NCBI GenBank assembly: GCA_949775045.1
Contig: OX459105.1
Coordinates: forward strand, 9,378,547 to 9,442,546
Reading direction: 5' to 3'
DNA length: 64,000 bases
Source of the DNA: Metridium senile
Taxonomy: Eukaryota; Cnidaria; Anthozoa; Actiniaria; Metridiidae
Under the pieces are notes generated by a model. It searched no databases, was not told the origin of the DNA, and saw nothing but the letters and a program-made list of their open reading frames with translations. This document shows positions 20,665 to 57,073 of this stretch, in pieces. How positions within the stretch are numbered: position 1 is the stretch's first letter; every line of letters begins with the position of its first letter. The position numbers were made by a program, and so were the translations under genes.

Positions 20665-22735
20665 ATTTGCTTGTACATTTGTTTGTTTGTTTGTTTGTTT
20701 ATTTGAAATCCAGATTTTTTTAGACGATCCTTTAACGAAAAAAAAAGAAGAAAAAAAACACCAATTAGCTTTGGAGAAGGGTAAGGCAAGATATCTTAAA
20801 CAGCATACAAAAGATCGTGTAAGAACATGGGCAGTAAAAGTACTTATCATGAGGAGAAAGTATATTTAGAGCTTTTACATCCCGATTTCAAATGACAATA
20901 TAATTACTAAGTTCCATGCAGCTGATTCAGATTCAGTGGATGTCTTACCGTCGGCCTCTCATGATCAAGAAACAGGAATACTGAAAAAGTAATACGACAT
21001 CATATAAGTTGGTCATTCCCAAAATTCCTTTCGGCCTAAGACTAGCAACTCTCCTAAAAAGTGGTTTCTAGTATGCATAAACTATCCGCTTTCTCAAACG
21101 AATTTAAACAAGGTTTTCGTAAAGGTCAATTTTGTTATCATTCCCATAACTCCTCTCGGGCCTATTAGACAAACAAATCCCCTAGTAAAACCTTTATTGA
21201 AACGGTAGGCGTGTGTTATATAACGTTAATTAGCAGTGAAGCAATTACGGTTTACGCGCTGAGTAGCTATACTATCCATTAAGTTTGTTGTTCTTAACAC
21301 CGAAGTCAATCCCCTTAACAGCCGGCTTAGCTAGTTAACAACGGAAGCTCTCTCAAGAGAAAGTTTTAGGTTCTTTCAATTATCTATATTCGTTGTTAAT
21401 GTGTGGGAGGACGCTATACTTTAGCATTTCCTTGGACACTTACGATCTATTTCAACGGAGGATATGAGTATCTAGCTACTTAGAGATGTGATTGTTTGAC
21501 CATACCGCACGTACAAGTATTAGGGATAATGCACACGAACAAAAGGGGAAAAGGCAAAAAATTAAGGGGAAAGGAAAAAGGTTAAAATACAATGTATAAC
21601 TGAATAAATAGGAACACATAATGTATATAATATGATAAAAGAAAGTCAGAAGAGATAAGAGTGAATAGGAGCCATAAGAAGAGAGAAAGAAGAGCTTATA
21701 AAGAAACTTATAAAAACGTACGGAAAAGTCATTGCCTTCTGTGCAGACTCTTTTTTGCTCTCATAATATTCGCCAAAAAAGTAGAATATTTTGGCGAATA
21801 TTTCGAAAAGAGTGCACAGCAGGGTACATTTATATAAGGCAGGGACGTGACAAAAATAAATTAAGAAAGAGAAAGAAAAAAAATAGAAAAAAAAAAGAAA
21901 CAGCATTAATGTATAGTATTATATAACGAAAATGGAAAACAATATGAACTAGAAAGAAAGAAAAGAAAATATATGAACATAAAATACCTTGTAAAGAAAC
22001 TAAAAAAAGCCGTATAAGGCATGCATGCACATGATAGAAAGAAGTGAAAGCTAAAAGGGACAGCATTATATAAATGAATATAAATAAACGGGAAAGGGGA
22101 AAATATTAAAGAAGGAAAATCAAATATTCAGTGCTGGCTTTCATCTACGTTATCATCAGATTCAAAAGCGTAATCACTTAATATAATAAATTTAAAGTTT
22201 GATAATCTTGTAAGAGGTTCAAAATTCATATACTGGTCAAGTTTCAAGGCTGTAGATCATTTTGAGTTATATAGGCAAGCAAAAATGACTCGATTTTTTT
22301 TGGGAAATGTATATGTAGCGGCCATCTTTGAACAGTGCTTCAGTGAACGACACAAACATGGCGGGCAGAACTTCGAAGGCGGAATATTCAATATTTTTGA
22401 TTACATGTTACTGAAATATACTTGATATTTAAACATGCCTAAGCCAAACTCTTTAAATTTCGGTAAATTAATTTTAATTTTAAATTAAATAAATAATAAA
22501 AAACACACAAGAAAACAATGAATGGTCAAAGTTAGAAAAAGGAAGAAAACTTAAAAAGATGAAGAGGATCTTAATGGGGACTAAATGCAATGAAGTAAAA
22601 TAAAAGATAAATAAATATATAGAAAATAAACAGTTTATTATCAAAGGTATGAAAAAGCATTTTGCGTAGGGACTGGGTTTGAGCATTCGGGTTCCCTGTG
22701 TCTTCCGCATTGCATTATGGGCTTACAAATCCAAG
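20665..22735. other. Intergenic; purine-rich stretches, no supported gene
   Basis: 21530-22100 and 22480-22640 are A/G-rich. Minus-strand frames are Phe/Leu/Ser-rich shadows without domains. The end of the interval is the PRPF38A upstream region. Confidence 0.5.
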
Positions 22736-25700
22736 ATGGCGAACCGAACTGTGTCGGACGCTCGAACAGTGAAAGGAACGAATCCACAGTATTTAATCGA
22801 GAAAATATCAAGATCTAGAATCTATGAAAGCAAGTATTGGAAAGAGCAATGTTTTGCTCTTACAGGTATGCTGAAATTACGAGACTTTATGCAACACATC
22901 TTGAAAATTCGACTTTGCATGTTTTGGAATTCACACGTACATTGTACCTTGCTGTCTCTAACTACAATTCAAGACTTTTGTGTTTCTATCATTTCTATCG
23001 AGTATTTATTATACTCATTAACTTTTAGCTTAATATTCATTTCTATATTTCTGCATATTTATTTTCCATTTTTCATGTTATAGGCTGTTGTCGTGTTTTG
23101 CACGCAAGTTAGCATCATATGGGCCATTCCATTTTATTTTCACACACCCCCCATAGAATATTTTTTCTGGGGGGGTCTTAACATAAAATTTCTGGGGGGT
23201 AAACCCTGTCGGCGCTTTTGTTCTTTTCATTTTTTCTGGGGGGTTAGTCAAAAGTGAGTCAAAAATATCAAAATTTCTGGGGGGGTAGCTGTGTTTTGGG
23301 TCCAAAACAGTGTATCTAGGGGGGTTCGTTGAATGACCTCTTCTATAGGGGGGGTGTGGATTTTAAATGGAATGGCCCTATTTGTGTCCTCGTGATCCTT
23401 TCAATTTTACTCACAACCTTCATCATTACTACAGCAACATCCCTGTCAAAATATAAAATATTACTATAAATGGAGACTAGCAAGTAAACTAGTATATGCT
23501 GCGACAGTGTTTGATGTAAACGATAGGTAAAATGGAATTTGTAACACTGTAAAACTTAAACTTTACTGACGTTTCAAGCTTTATTAGCCCTTTTTCGTCT
23601 TTTCACTCTGACAAAGGGCTATTAAAATTAAAAGCTTGAAACGTCAGTAAAGTTAAGGCAACATTTTTTACGGTGTTACACATTTCATTATATTACCTAA
23701 ATATTACTATCATTATTATACATGTAATGGTTGTTGTAGCAAGAAACCGTAATATCCAACATCTGGTTTCTTTTAATCTTGCTACATGTACATGTAGGTT
23801 AGGCATTAAGGCTAAAGGATTATTAACCGAGCGTGAGGTCTGTACGGGAAAATATCAGACCGTGGTCTTGACAGTACGGAATGAGCTCAGCGAGGTGCGT
23901 ACAAAAAAGACCGAGGTCTGATATTTTTCCGGACAGACCAAACAAGCGAGGTTAACCCTTTGACTCCTACGGCGCCCGAAACCGCCCGTAAAAAACGACC
24001 TTGCTTTGAAAAATTCTAACTTTTTTAAACAAGCCAAATTTTCCCAGCCGTTTGAATTTTAGTAAGCACTAGGAAGTTTTTCAAATTTTCATAGCATGTC
24101 AGTCAAAAGAAACAAGCAATTTTAGCACAAAAATTCCATATGAACTTTAGGAAAGTCAAAAATGACCGTTTTTGCCTTATTTTTCAATAGTGAAAATCAC
24201 ACTTTTTTGACCTTGGATTTTTTATCGAAAAAAATCGTTTTTAGACGAAAAGGCCGTTTTCACAACAAAATTCAGTCCTTGTGCTATAGCTTTGGCAAGT
24301 TTTTTCACTTTTTTTCACTTCACGAACTGAGCTGCGGTCGTTTGATTACGGCCATTTTGATACGCACGTGTTTTCAAGTATTTACGACTGCAAAGCATTG
24401 TGGGTAACCATGACAATTTGGCACATGGAGTACCCCCCGCCGTCCTTTTATACATTTTTTATAAGTCTAGGGTCACCTCGGTTTTCTGCCAAAATTTTGC
24501 GCTTGTTGTGTTCCTCTATCATCACAACTTCGATAAATAGCCGCGGCAGGTCCGAGAATTTGCCTTTAGTCCAACTCCAAACCTGACTTTGTTCTAAGCC
24601 CACCAAAACCGAATGAACCAAACATCGATCATTTTTTGCTGACAAAGTGAGATTCCTCGCTGATTTCTTCCAGAAAGTGAGCTCTTTGCTACCTTGAAGC
24701 TTAATGATGCTCTTCCAGTAGTGACTAAAGGCAAAATATGACCCTAAAATTAACGAAATTCCCATTTAAGCCAACTTTGAGCCAGTGTAAATATCCAACG
24801 ATGCTTTCAAACGATCTAAAAGTCATGTGGCCTGAGAACTTGAGCCCCTGAGATTACAAAACAGCAGCACTTTCCATGGTAACGCCAAATACGGAGTCAA
24901 GAAATCCTACGGATCGTTTATATCCAGAAAATCGCTCAAAAATGTCAAAAAAGCCCAGTAGTCAAAGGGTTAATAAATCGTTTATTATATGGCTTTTTTT
25001 CTTAGCGATGTACAAAATTTCAAATAGTTTATCGCCGAATCTCTCATTGTTGAATGAATAAAAATATATTAAACACACACTAAACTGGCTAAAAAACACT
25101 TTGCTGCTATGAAAAGGCAAAACTTTAACAAAATATTTATTGCAATATTTTACAAGCTGTTTTTTAATTTCCTGGTCTGAAAAAAATACGAAAATTGGAC
25201 CGTTGTCATGGTAACGGTCTGATATGGGAAAAGATCAGACCGGAAATCAGCCAATCAGAGCGCGCGTACTATCGTAGCCATATAATAAAATGCAATATTA
25301 CATGTACTATCTTTCAAAATAGGTCTTAACTTGTATTTAGAATCAGATTTTGTAAAAAAAATTAAATATACATGGTGGGCCTAAACCACTATTACTCTTG
25401 TTCTTCTCATTAATGCATGATTGCTTTCACTTTCAGCTGAGCTGCTAGTAGACAAAGCCATGGAATTAGATCACATTGGTGGGACATTTGGGGGCAACAT
25501 CAAACCAACACCATACATGTGTCTGTTACTCAAGATGCTGCAGATTCAACCAGAGAAAGAAATCATTGTAGAATTCATCAAGAATGATGATTATAAGTAA
25601 GTCTACAATACTGGGATATTTACTGTGGTTTTCAACTTTCTGCAAACTCAGACATTCCAACAGCTTGTTGTAAAATACATATTTTGCTGCCGTCAATCAA

Positions 25701-28700
25701 TGATTTAAAAGGTACCGACTTATTAATTTTGATTGACGACAGCAAGCAAGCCGTGGGAATGTCTGATCAGTTCGCAGAAAGTACAAAACCCCAGACCAGC
25801 ATGCACCATGCAAGAGACTTAATTTCGTGGACCATGAAAATTACACATTCAGACTTTTTGATATATTTTTTTACAATGTGAGATATTTAGTGGTTTTATT
25901 TTTCTTCTCTTAATATATGACTGACTGCAAATGAATTATAGCACTCAATTCATAATAAACAATGCAAAGCATGCTGGTAAGTGACCATGGGTCTTAAACA
26001 AAAAATGTTATTGGTTTGGCCATTAAGTAAGAATGGCACCTTCCTGAATTACTTGCAAACTCTAAAAACTCTGACATATTGATTTTTTGATAAGTGGGGA
26101 AAACAGTGATCTCATCTTTATCAATAACAAGTAGTAACACGACCAATTTGTTTTTGTAGGTATGTAAGAGCCCTTGGAGCCATGTACATGCGTCTAGTTG
26201 GAACTTCTTTGGACTGTTATAATTACCTGGAGCCTTTATTTAATGATTACCGAAAACTCAAGATGAAAAACAAAAATGGAGGTAAGCTTTTTTCAATCAG
26301 TTTGTTCATTAATTTGTTTGCTTGTTTCACATATTTCTCCAAATTAATCCACTCATTTGTTTTGTGTGTTTCTTACTCACTTAGTTTCCTCTTCATTGTT
26401 CCAATCAATTCAGCTATAATTATTCATTCATTCAATTATTTATTCATCTATTCATTCACCCATTTATTCAAGACATTCAATTATTAATATTTTATTCACT
26501 CACTCAATTTCATTCATTTTTAAATCATTCATTTATTTCATTTATCTGTTCATTTATTCATTCATGATATTGATATTCATAAGGTTGCATAAATTAACAA
26601 AAATTTATTCGTTTATCCAAACTTCTTATCCAATCATGTAAATTTGTTCAATTTTTGTCAACTATATTTATAATAATAATAATAATAATAGGTTCTTATT
26701 AAACGTATTGTACATGCAGGGTCTGAATATATATCATATATTATACATTCATTGTATTATTAATTATATGTTATTTATTTCAAGTGATGGAATTTCTCCA
26801 TATGGATGAATTCATTGACAACCTTTTAAGAGAAGAAAGAACATGTGATGTCATTTTGCCAAGGATTCAGGTACAGACAACATTACTATTTGTTCACTGT
26901 TCATTACAGCGATAACACTATTATTCATGAAATCAAATCAAATTGCTAATGTGATCTGGTTACTATTTATAATTAATAGTTTATATTAAATCAACTACAA
27001 GTACATCACAGCCAACAGGCTGAATTGCATAATTTAAGTAATGATGTGTGTAAGAAGTAGGTAACTCTCTATAGACTATTGTTCTGCGGCAATAGCAACC
27101 TCCCCGCATAGGAATGTCTTAGCTTTCAGACTGAAAGTATATCAGCCTATAGGTAACACATTTTACAAATAAAATGTGCAAAAACTTGGTTTTGGAGCAA
27201 AGTTTCTTTTGTACTAAAATATCTCGTCCGCTCATAAGCGCTCAAAACAATTATAGCCAAAAGACGTTTACAATTTAATATGTTCTCCACATAGAAATGT
27301 TGATAATTATATAAAATTAAGGCTCATGAAATCTTAGATGAAAAGGGAATCAGATATCAAATAAAATAGTAAAAAATCTGCTTAGTTTTGAAATTATGGC
27401 GGATTTTCATGTTTTAACCAATGAGATGGACATATTAGACAATACACAATTAGCAGCTTTCTGCATTCCATTGCCTTTTGCATGCTTCGTTCTTACACAC
27501 ATCATTATTACTTAAAAACTCTTAGTGACTAGGTATAACTTTGAATAACTATTGTTCTTGACTGGCTGTATATAGCCTTTCATACATGTGAAAACTATTG
27601 TTTCAACATGAACATGAAGCTAGTCAGTCAAGAACAATATCGAAGATAGCCATAATCTGATACAGTCTTAGCATTATATATGTTTTTTGTCTTTTACAGA
27701 AAAGAAATGTTTTAGAAAGCAACAACGACTTAGACCCAAGAGTAAGTATCATAAACCCTTCCTAAAGTGCAAAAAAAAAAAACTTGGGAAAGTGCGGAAA
27801 TTTTAGCAAAAAGTGCGGAAATTCTATTCTGCTAATCAGCATGCCTTTCTTGTAAGATGCCTCCAGTCTTATCATTTTTTGTTAAAATCTTGACTTTTCA
27901 GAGGAGTTTGCTCGAAGATGATCTGGAGGACTTAGAGTCAGAAGAGGAGGAAGAAGAAGAAAGAGTAAGTTGAGTGAGCAAACCAACCTCATTCCCAGGG
28001 CTCGTCCTTTGCTTGTGGGCGAGAAAATCCCTGGGAACGCGGTAGCAGGAATGCCACTACATATTGATGTAAAATAGTGCTTAGGATTGGGCGGGAAGGG
28101 TCTAAGGGCTGTTTTGGGATTCTTGTGTTGGAATATTATCCGAGAAAAACGACAATTTAATTGAGTGATACATCAATTTTAATGTTTTGATACAATAATT
28201 GTATTGTGTGATACAACAACTGTATTCTGTGATAAATACATCCTCGGGAACCCAGGGGTATTCTTCTGTCGCTCGTTTCTCGCTTCCACAACATATACCC
28301 CTGGGAACGTAGTCTGTTGAAGCTTGTTGCGAAAGTCAAAATTCAGTTCTTTCCTGATTGGTCGACCTTATTAGGTCGACCAATGAAAATCAAGATAACC
28401 ATTCAAGAAAGTCGTTAATAAGTTTGAATTTTGACTTTCGGAACAAGCTCCAACAGACTACGTTCCCAGGGGTATATGTTGTGGAAGCGAGGAACGAGCT
28501 ACAGAAGAATACCCCTGGGTTCCCGAGGATGTGATAAATACTACATTAAAAAGAAAAATACAAAGCAAACTTCCACCTGACTATATGTTACCCAAAGTCT
28601 AAAGCGGGAACGGGACTCTATAAGTCCCATGCAAGGCTCCTTCCTTATGTGAAATAGTATTGGACCTGAAGGTTTTATATTTTTCTAATAGATGGTCTTT

Positions 28701-29884
28701 TTTTTGTCAGGAACCCACTCCCCCACGACGCCGTAGTCGCTCACCTGAAGATACCTACAGACGACATAGAGACCACGACAAACATCGACGACGTAGCCGT
28801 TCGCCACACAGGTAATCTAGGACGGGAACTCCTTTGACAACGGCAATTGATATGCATTCATTTTCATATAGTTTACTTTGTGTTAACGAGGCATAACGTA
28901 TTCCTCTTCTTGTAATAGAGTGAAAAGACTAAAACCACAAAATATAAACAAAATATTTACTAACTAATAGTATTTATATAGTGACTTTTTTTATTCACAA
29001 TAACTTAACCAAAAACATGAAATGCAAAAGAAACAATACCTTATTACAATTTTACTTCTCTTTGATTATGACTAATATTCACTAAATAAAAACAATTACA
29101 CAGCAGCAATCGGATGGATTTAATGTTTTCGCACTACTTGTTCATTCACCAAAGTTTTAGCCGCAACTTGTTGTTCAATATTTGCAGCATTTTTTTACCA
29201 GATTGAATTTCTGCGACTTGTTTCAGACGAAAGATTTTATATCCTCGGGAACCCAGGGGTAATCTTCTGAGAAACGAGCGACAGAAGATTACCCCTGGGT
29301 TCCCGAGGATGAAGATTTTATCGTTGGGAACAGTATTTTCACATGAATTCAACGTGTCACACGAAGGATTTGTCGCTTGAGCCTCTCCAAGTTGAACTGG
29401 ATTTAAAGTCTAAGCAATATTAGAAATATAACTAGTTTTATCATAATTTCATATCAAACATTCATCTTTTTCAGACGTAGTAGATCTCGCTCTCCAAGAC
29501 GAAAAAGAAGAAGGTAATAACATGCATGATTTGTCTCATTATATTTTTATCTTTCCATACTTATGTTTATCATTTATTTCCAGTCCTTCTCCACGAAGAA
29601 GACGCAGAAGTCCTTCGCCTCATCATCGTAGACACCGAAGTCGTAGCCGATCTCGTTCGCCTCGCCGTCGGCATTCCCGATCAAGGTCGAAGTCCCGTTC
29701 GCCCCGACGTCGGCATCGTTCGCGTTCAAACACTCCCGAAAAGAAGCACAAGAAATCCAAGAAAGATAAAAGCGACAAGAAAGAAAAGTCGAAGCGCGAT
29801 GACGAAGGCTTGAGCAAAAACGATTTGGAAATCAAGGAAGCTAATGCAGTGAGAGCAAGCTTAGGGTTAAAACCTCTCAAGTAA
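22736..29884 (+). CDS. PRPF38A: Pre-mRNA-splicing factor 38A, 9 exons, 347 aa
   Basis: Nuclear spliceosome protein of the PRP38 family; known members join the B complex before catalytic activation. Exons, all with GT-AG introns: 22736-22865, 25437-25596, 26160-26281, 26785-26870, 27700-27741, 27902-27964, 28711-28811, 29475-29513, 29584-29884. They sum to 1044 nt with no frame break. Residues 1 to about 180 form the PRP38 domain (starts MANRTV; GTNPQYL, ESKYWKE, GGNIKPTP, MLQIQPEK and DEFIDNLL are visible). Residues 181-201 are an acidic EEEEEEE stretch. From 202 on the tail is an Arg/Ser domain (SRSRSPRR-type repeats) ending in a Lys-rich segment and GLKPLK. The human protein is about 312 aa, so the RS tail is somewhat longer here. 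The start has a strong context (AAG before ATG, G after). A poly(A) signal lies at 30112-30117. Several introns carry foldback transposons. Confidence 0.97.
23121..23378. mobile_element. Foldback MITE with repeated G runs
   Basis: Ends GGGCCATTCCATTTTATTTT and AAATGGAATGGCCC. Six or more blocks of TTTCTGGGGGG or similar lie on the plus strand. PRPF38A intron 1. Confidence 0.8.
23470..23600 (-). mobile_element. Dispersed repeat with hammerhead-like core, copy 4 (left arm of a head-to-head pair)
   Basis: Minus-orientation copy that meets copy 5 head to head, so the pair forms a long inverted repeat in intron 1 of PRPF38A. Confidence 0.65.
23600..23700 (+). mobile_element. Dispersed repeat with hammerhead-like core, copy 5 (right arm)
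   Basis: CTGACAAAGGGCT, an A-rich hairpin loop, AGCTTGAAACGTCAGTAAAG, then the shared tail, truncated at TTACCTA. Confidence 0.65.
23952..24973. mobile_element. piggyBac-like non-autonomous element, about 1.0 kb
   Basis: TTAACCCTTTGACTCCTACG at the left and the inverse AGTCAAAGGGTTAA at the right, each bounded by TTAA. The interior has no transposase frame. It sits inside an older element carrying GTCTGATAT/ATATCAGAC blocks (about 23830-25260). Confidence 0.75.
25635..25782. mobile_element. Foldback element, ACTTTCTGCAAACTCAGACATTCC ends
   Basis: ACTTTCTGCAAACTCAGACA and TGTCTGATCAGTTCGCAGAA are mirrored, and CCGTCAATCAA pairs with TTGATTGACG. The same ends occur near 35805 and 36115. Confidence 0.65.
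27545..27651. mobile_element. Foldback MITE, TTGTTCTTGACTGGCT family, copy 1
   Basis: CTATTGTTCTTGACTGGCT and AGCTAGTCAGTCAAGAACAA are mirrored. Copies at 42733-42822 and 50815-50897. Confidence 0.75.
28240..28530. mobile_element. Foldback MULE-type element, ATCCTCGGGAACCCAGGGG ends
   Basis: Arms of about 120 bp; left ATCCTCGGGAACCCAGGGGT and right inverse ending CCGAGGAT. Flanked by TGATAAATAC on both sides, a 10-bp duplication. PRPF38A intron 6. Confidence 0.85.
29241..29310. mobile_element. Short foldback of the same CCTCGGGAACCC family
   Basis: 70-bp hairpin, ends as in 28240-28530; flanks GAAAGATTTTAT and GAAGATTTTAT suggest a target duplication. Confidence 0.8.
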
Positions 29885-30111
29885 CATGTAGTTTTTTTTA
29901 GGAACCGTACTCTATTTTATTACCTCCAGAACTTCTGTAGCCTGATTTTCAGAGCGGGTCTGGGTCCTACGCTATCTGAAAATCATGCTAGAACTTCTGG
30001 AGGTCCCAGAACTATTTTTTTGACGCGCGTTTTTTTGTTGAAAAAAAGAGAGCCATAAAAGTTCAACACAGACTCTCTAAATATTGTACACTTTTATGAC
30101 AGAACAATGAG

Positions 30112-30117
30112 AATAAA
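30112..30117 (+). terminator. Poly(A) signal of PRPF38A
   Basis: AATAAA 228 bases after the stop codon; the nearest one on this strand. Confidence 0.6.
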
Positions 30118-30321
30118 AATACACCATACCAATCTCATGAAACGTCTTTGTTTTATCAACTAAAATATCTCCCTGGCCCCGCACCACACTTAGAGAATGT
30201 CAAGACAATTCGAAAAAGTTATATTCTGCCTCCAGTCATCAGATTTAGTGCTCCTATTGGGGAAAAAAACAACAACAGTTGATGCGATTTTGAAATGAAA
30301 TTATTATGGGGCTATTTATAG

Positions 30322-30424
30322 GAAGGCGAGTTGTCCCTGCTAGCCGGGATAACTTCACTGTTTTATATTCCCCAGGGGACACAAAACAATAGAGTTATCC
30401 CGGCTAGCAGGGACAACTCGCCTT
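30322..30424. mobile_element. Foldback hairpin, GAAGGCGAGTTGTCCCTGCT ends
   Basis: GAAGGCGAGTTGTCCCTGCT and its inverse AGCAGGGACAACTCGCCTTC bound a 103-bp hairpin with the GCCGGGATAACT arm. Confidence 0.8.
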
Positions 30425-30635
30425 CATTTAAACAGCCCTATGAAATTCCAATGAACTTACCTGCTAAATACCCATTAAATAAGTATGAAATAAAATTTCT
30501 ATGTTGTCCCTCGGGAAACCACCACGAAATTCCTATACAATACCCGTTAATGAAAAACCAATGAAATGCGTAGTTTTTTTTTTTTTACGGTGGCGACACT
30601 AATAATATATAACGGCTGTAAAGTGGATGGATAGA

Positions 30636-30824
30636 TACACCTACTCAAGAACGTTGTCATACAACATTTGAACATTTGTAGTTTAGTGGATTAGCCGAAT
30701 AAATTAAAAGTACAAAAGAAGATCATTGAAGCAGAACTCTTTCTTTTGTACTTTTAATTTATTCCTAATCTTGAAACTACAAATGTTCAAATGTTGTATG
30801 ACAACGTTTTTGCAAGTAGGTGTA
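30636..30824. mobile_element. Foldback MITE, TACACC ends
   Basis: TACACCTACTCAAGAACGTT and AACGTTTTTGCAAGTAGGTG. Inner arms around AACATTTGTAGTTTAG pair. In the PRPF38A-nardilysin intergenic region. Confidence 0.8.
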
Positions 30825-31115
30825 ACTACTTCTATCAGTTGAGTAGACGGAAATACGCAATTAAATGGAGTTACAATTAAATTCCTTCGAAATTATTTTT
30901 GGAACCATTGCAACTATGAAATACGTATATATGAAACACGCATGAAATTCCTATGAAATCCTTAAGAAATACAATTTTTTTTATCCATGGAAATATGGCT
31001 AACTGATCCTCAGTTGAATGCGCCAAATCGATGATTGGGCTACCTGTTGTGACAAGTGGCTGTGCGGCGGGCTTCTTGCAGGTCCTGGATTCTAGCTGAG
31101 TCAGTCTCATTCAAG

Positions 31116-54483
<23,368 letters not shown>

Positions 54484-54561
54484 AACCCGGGGTGTCAAAC
54501 GTTGAAACGACTGCGATCAGTTGTAATGGGCTTGGTTGTCATCGACGTCATCACCATTACC

Positions 54562-54720
<159 letters not shown>

Positions 54721-55174
54721 ATTATCATATTCATCACCACCACGACCATCTTCATAGCCATGATCATGAGCATCTTTACAACCATCATCTTTCCATCATC
54801 GTCATCTTTGCCATCATCGTCATCTTCGTAGATTTTTTACTGTTAACGCTATCAACAATATACTTAAAATATAAACTATTGACAATAATGAACAATAGTA
54901 CAGTTTTTTACCTACGTCACTATTACATATTAAATTATTATTATATCATCATCAGTGCTATCATCATCAAGATCATCAAGATCATCAACAACCATTATTT
55001 TTAACATTTGATTATCTCTGTCGCCACCAATATCGACATTGCAATCACTTTCATCATATTCTTCGTTGTCTTCCTCATTACTATCGCCATCTTCATCGTC
55101 GTCGTCCTTGATAATGTCACCATCATCGTTGTACGATGTAGACAAAGTAACGTTTCAAATAATGAAAGTATCAG

Positions 55175-55180
55175 AATAAA
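55175..55180 (+). terminator. Candidate poly(A) signal of nardilysin
   Basis: AATAAA about 690 bases after the stop. If used, the 3'UTR includes the long ATC array at about 54562-54720. Confidence 0.35.
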
Positions 55181-55269
55181 TTATATTTTACCTCTACTTT
55201 AAAAGTATCTGTCGATTGTTGCTTTTGGATACGCTCTACCATATATGGTAACACAAACTGATGTAAAAT

Positions 55270-55940
55270 GATAAACAACAACAACAAGCACACAACAACA
55301 ACAATTACACAACAACAACCACACAACAACCACGCAACAACCACACAACAACAACCACACAACAACAACCACACAACAACAACAACCACACAACAACAAC
55401 AACAACAAACACACAACAACAACAAACACACAACAACAACAAACACACAACAACAACCACACAACAACAACAACCACACAACAACAACCACACAACAACA
55501 ACCACACAACAACAACCACACAACAACAACCACACAACAACAACCACACAACAACAACCACACAACAACAACCACACAACAACAACCACACAACAACAAC
55601 CACACAACAACAACAACCACACAACAACAACAACCACACAACAACAACAACCACACAACAACAACCACACAACAACAACAACCACACAACAACAACCACA
55701 CAACAACAACCACACAACAAACACACAACAACAACAACCACACAACAACAACCACACAACAACAACAACCACACAACAACAACCACACAACAACAACCAC
55801 ACAACAACAACAAACACATAACAACAAGCACACAACAAAAACCACACAACAACAACAACCGCACAACAACCACACAACAACAACCACAAATCCAACAAAA
55901 ACCACAACAATACAACAACAACAAAAATTGCAACAGCAAC
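55270..55940. repeat. CAACAACCACA minisatellite
   Basis: Units of 11-15 bases built from CAA and CCACA, about 50 copies. Long frames on both strands are low-complexity. Confidence 0.95.
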
Positions 55941-56281
55941 AAGATTAACAAGAGCACTAACAAAATCAACAACATAAACAACAACAATAATACAACTGCA
56001 AGGACAACAGCAACAATATAACACAAAATTAATAACAAGAAAACAACTACAACACAACATTAACAGTATAACCACAGGCATCCCAAGCTAGTAGTTCATT
56101 TTAGGGAGATTTAGTTCGTTTATATAGGGAAATTTTGAGAAATTTTTTGGGGGGGAGATTTTGAGATTGCTAGACTGGTAGTTCGTTTTAGGAAGATTTT
56201 GAGTCGTTTTAGGTTGATTTTGAGTCGTTTTAAAGAGATTTTAATTTGTAATCGCTGGACACATCTAAAATCTCTTTAAAA

Positions 56282-56481
56282 NNNNNNNNNNNNNNNNNNN
56301 NNNNNNNNNNNNNNNNNNNNNNNNNNNNNNNNNNNNNNNNNNNNNNNNNNNNNNNNNNNNNNNNNNNNNNNNNNNNNNNNNNNNNNNNNNNNNNNNNNNN
56401 NNNNNNNNNNNNNNNNNNNNNNNNNNNNNNNNNNNNNNNNNNNNNNNNNNNNNNNNNNNNNNNNNNNNNNNNNNNNNNNNN
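56282..56481. other. Assembly gap, 200 N
   Basis: Exactly 200 undetermined bases just past the minisatellite; probably a placeholder length. Confidence 0.99.
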
Positions 56482-56559
56482 GGTCTATTAAAAACTACAA
56501 TTCGAGTATGCCATATACAATCTAGTGTACAACATCCTTATCTTCATTGTCGCTCAATA

Positions 56560-57060
56560 TAGACCTTTTCACAGTTCCGCTCAGTGACCACGAATAATAA
56601 ATAGTTCCAAGTCGAGGTTCCAGTTGCTGCATGCGCTTAGCAAAACTATGGGTGCTTCCAATTTTTACAAAAAAACATAATTCCGGTTGGACAACAAATG
56701 GAACAGTCAATTTTTTGGTATTTCCAACCAAAAAAAAGTGGTCAACCTTTCAGGCTTGCCTTGCCATTCCGGTTGATAAGAACCAACAGAAAATGCTCGA
56801 ACCATTTGAAGAATTTCTCAAACATTTCTCGTCCCCAATGAGCAATCCAAGATTGCTCATTGTTGGATTGCTCATACACTGATTTCCTGCGCATGCTTTA
56901 ATTTTTTCGGTTTGAACTGATCCATTTGGAATGTACTTTCTCGATTTCAATAAACTGGTTTCTTTGTACAAATGCCATAAGCACCCTATAACTTATCATG
57001 TGCAGCAACTGGAATCTCGACTTGTAACTGTCATTCGTGGTCACTGTGAAAATGACTATA
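56560..57060. mobile_element. Foldback element, about 500 bp
   Basis: ATAGACCTTTTCACAGTTCC with GTGACCACGAATAAT and AAGTCGAGGTTCCAGTTGCT; the inverse AGCAACTGGAATCTCGACTT, ATTCGTGGTCACTGTGAAAA at the right. Ends 14 bases below the GPCR stop. Confidence 0.75.
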
Positions 57061-57073
57061 AGCGGTATATTAT

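Noticed and set aside
21318..21365. tRNA-like GCCGGCTTAGCTAGTTAAC
   Set aside because: A-box-like start only; no anticodon arm, no B box.
21646..22710. Hydrophobic Phe/Leu-rich minus-strand frames
   Set aside because: They lie opposite purine-rich DNA; composition alone explains them.
29526..29880. Overlapping frames in the last PRPF38A exon
   Set aside because: Shadows of the Arg/Ser-rich coding sequence.
55171..56081. Long Cys-Val-Leu and Thr-Gln-Asn frames, up to 279 codons
   Set aside because: Both strands and several frames stay open because the minisatellite lacks stop triplets.
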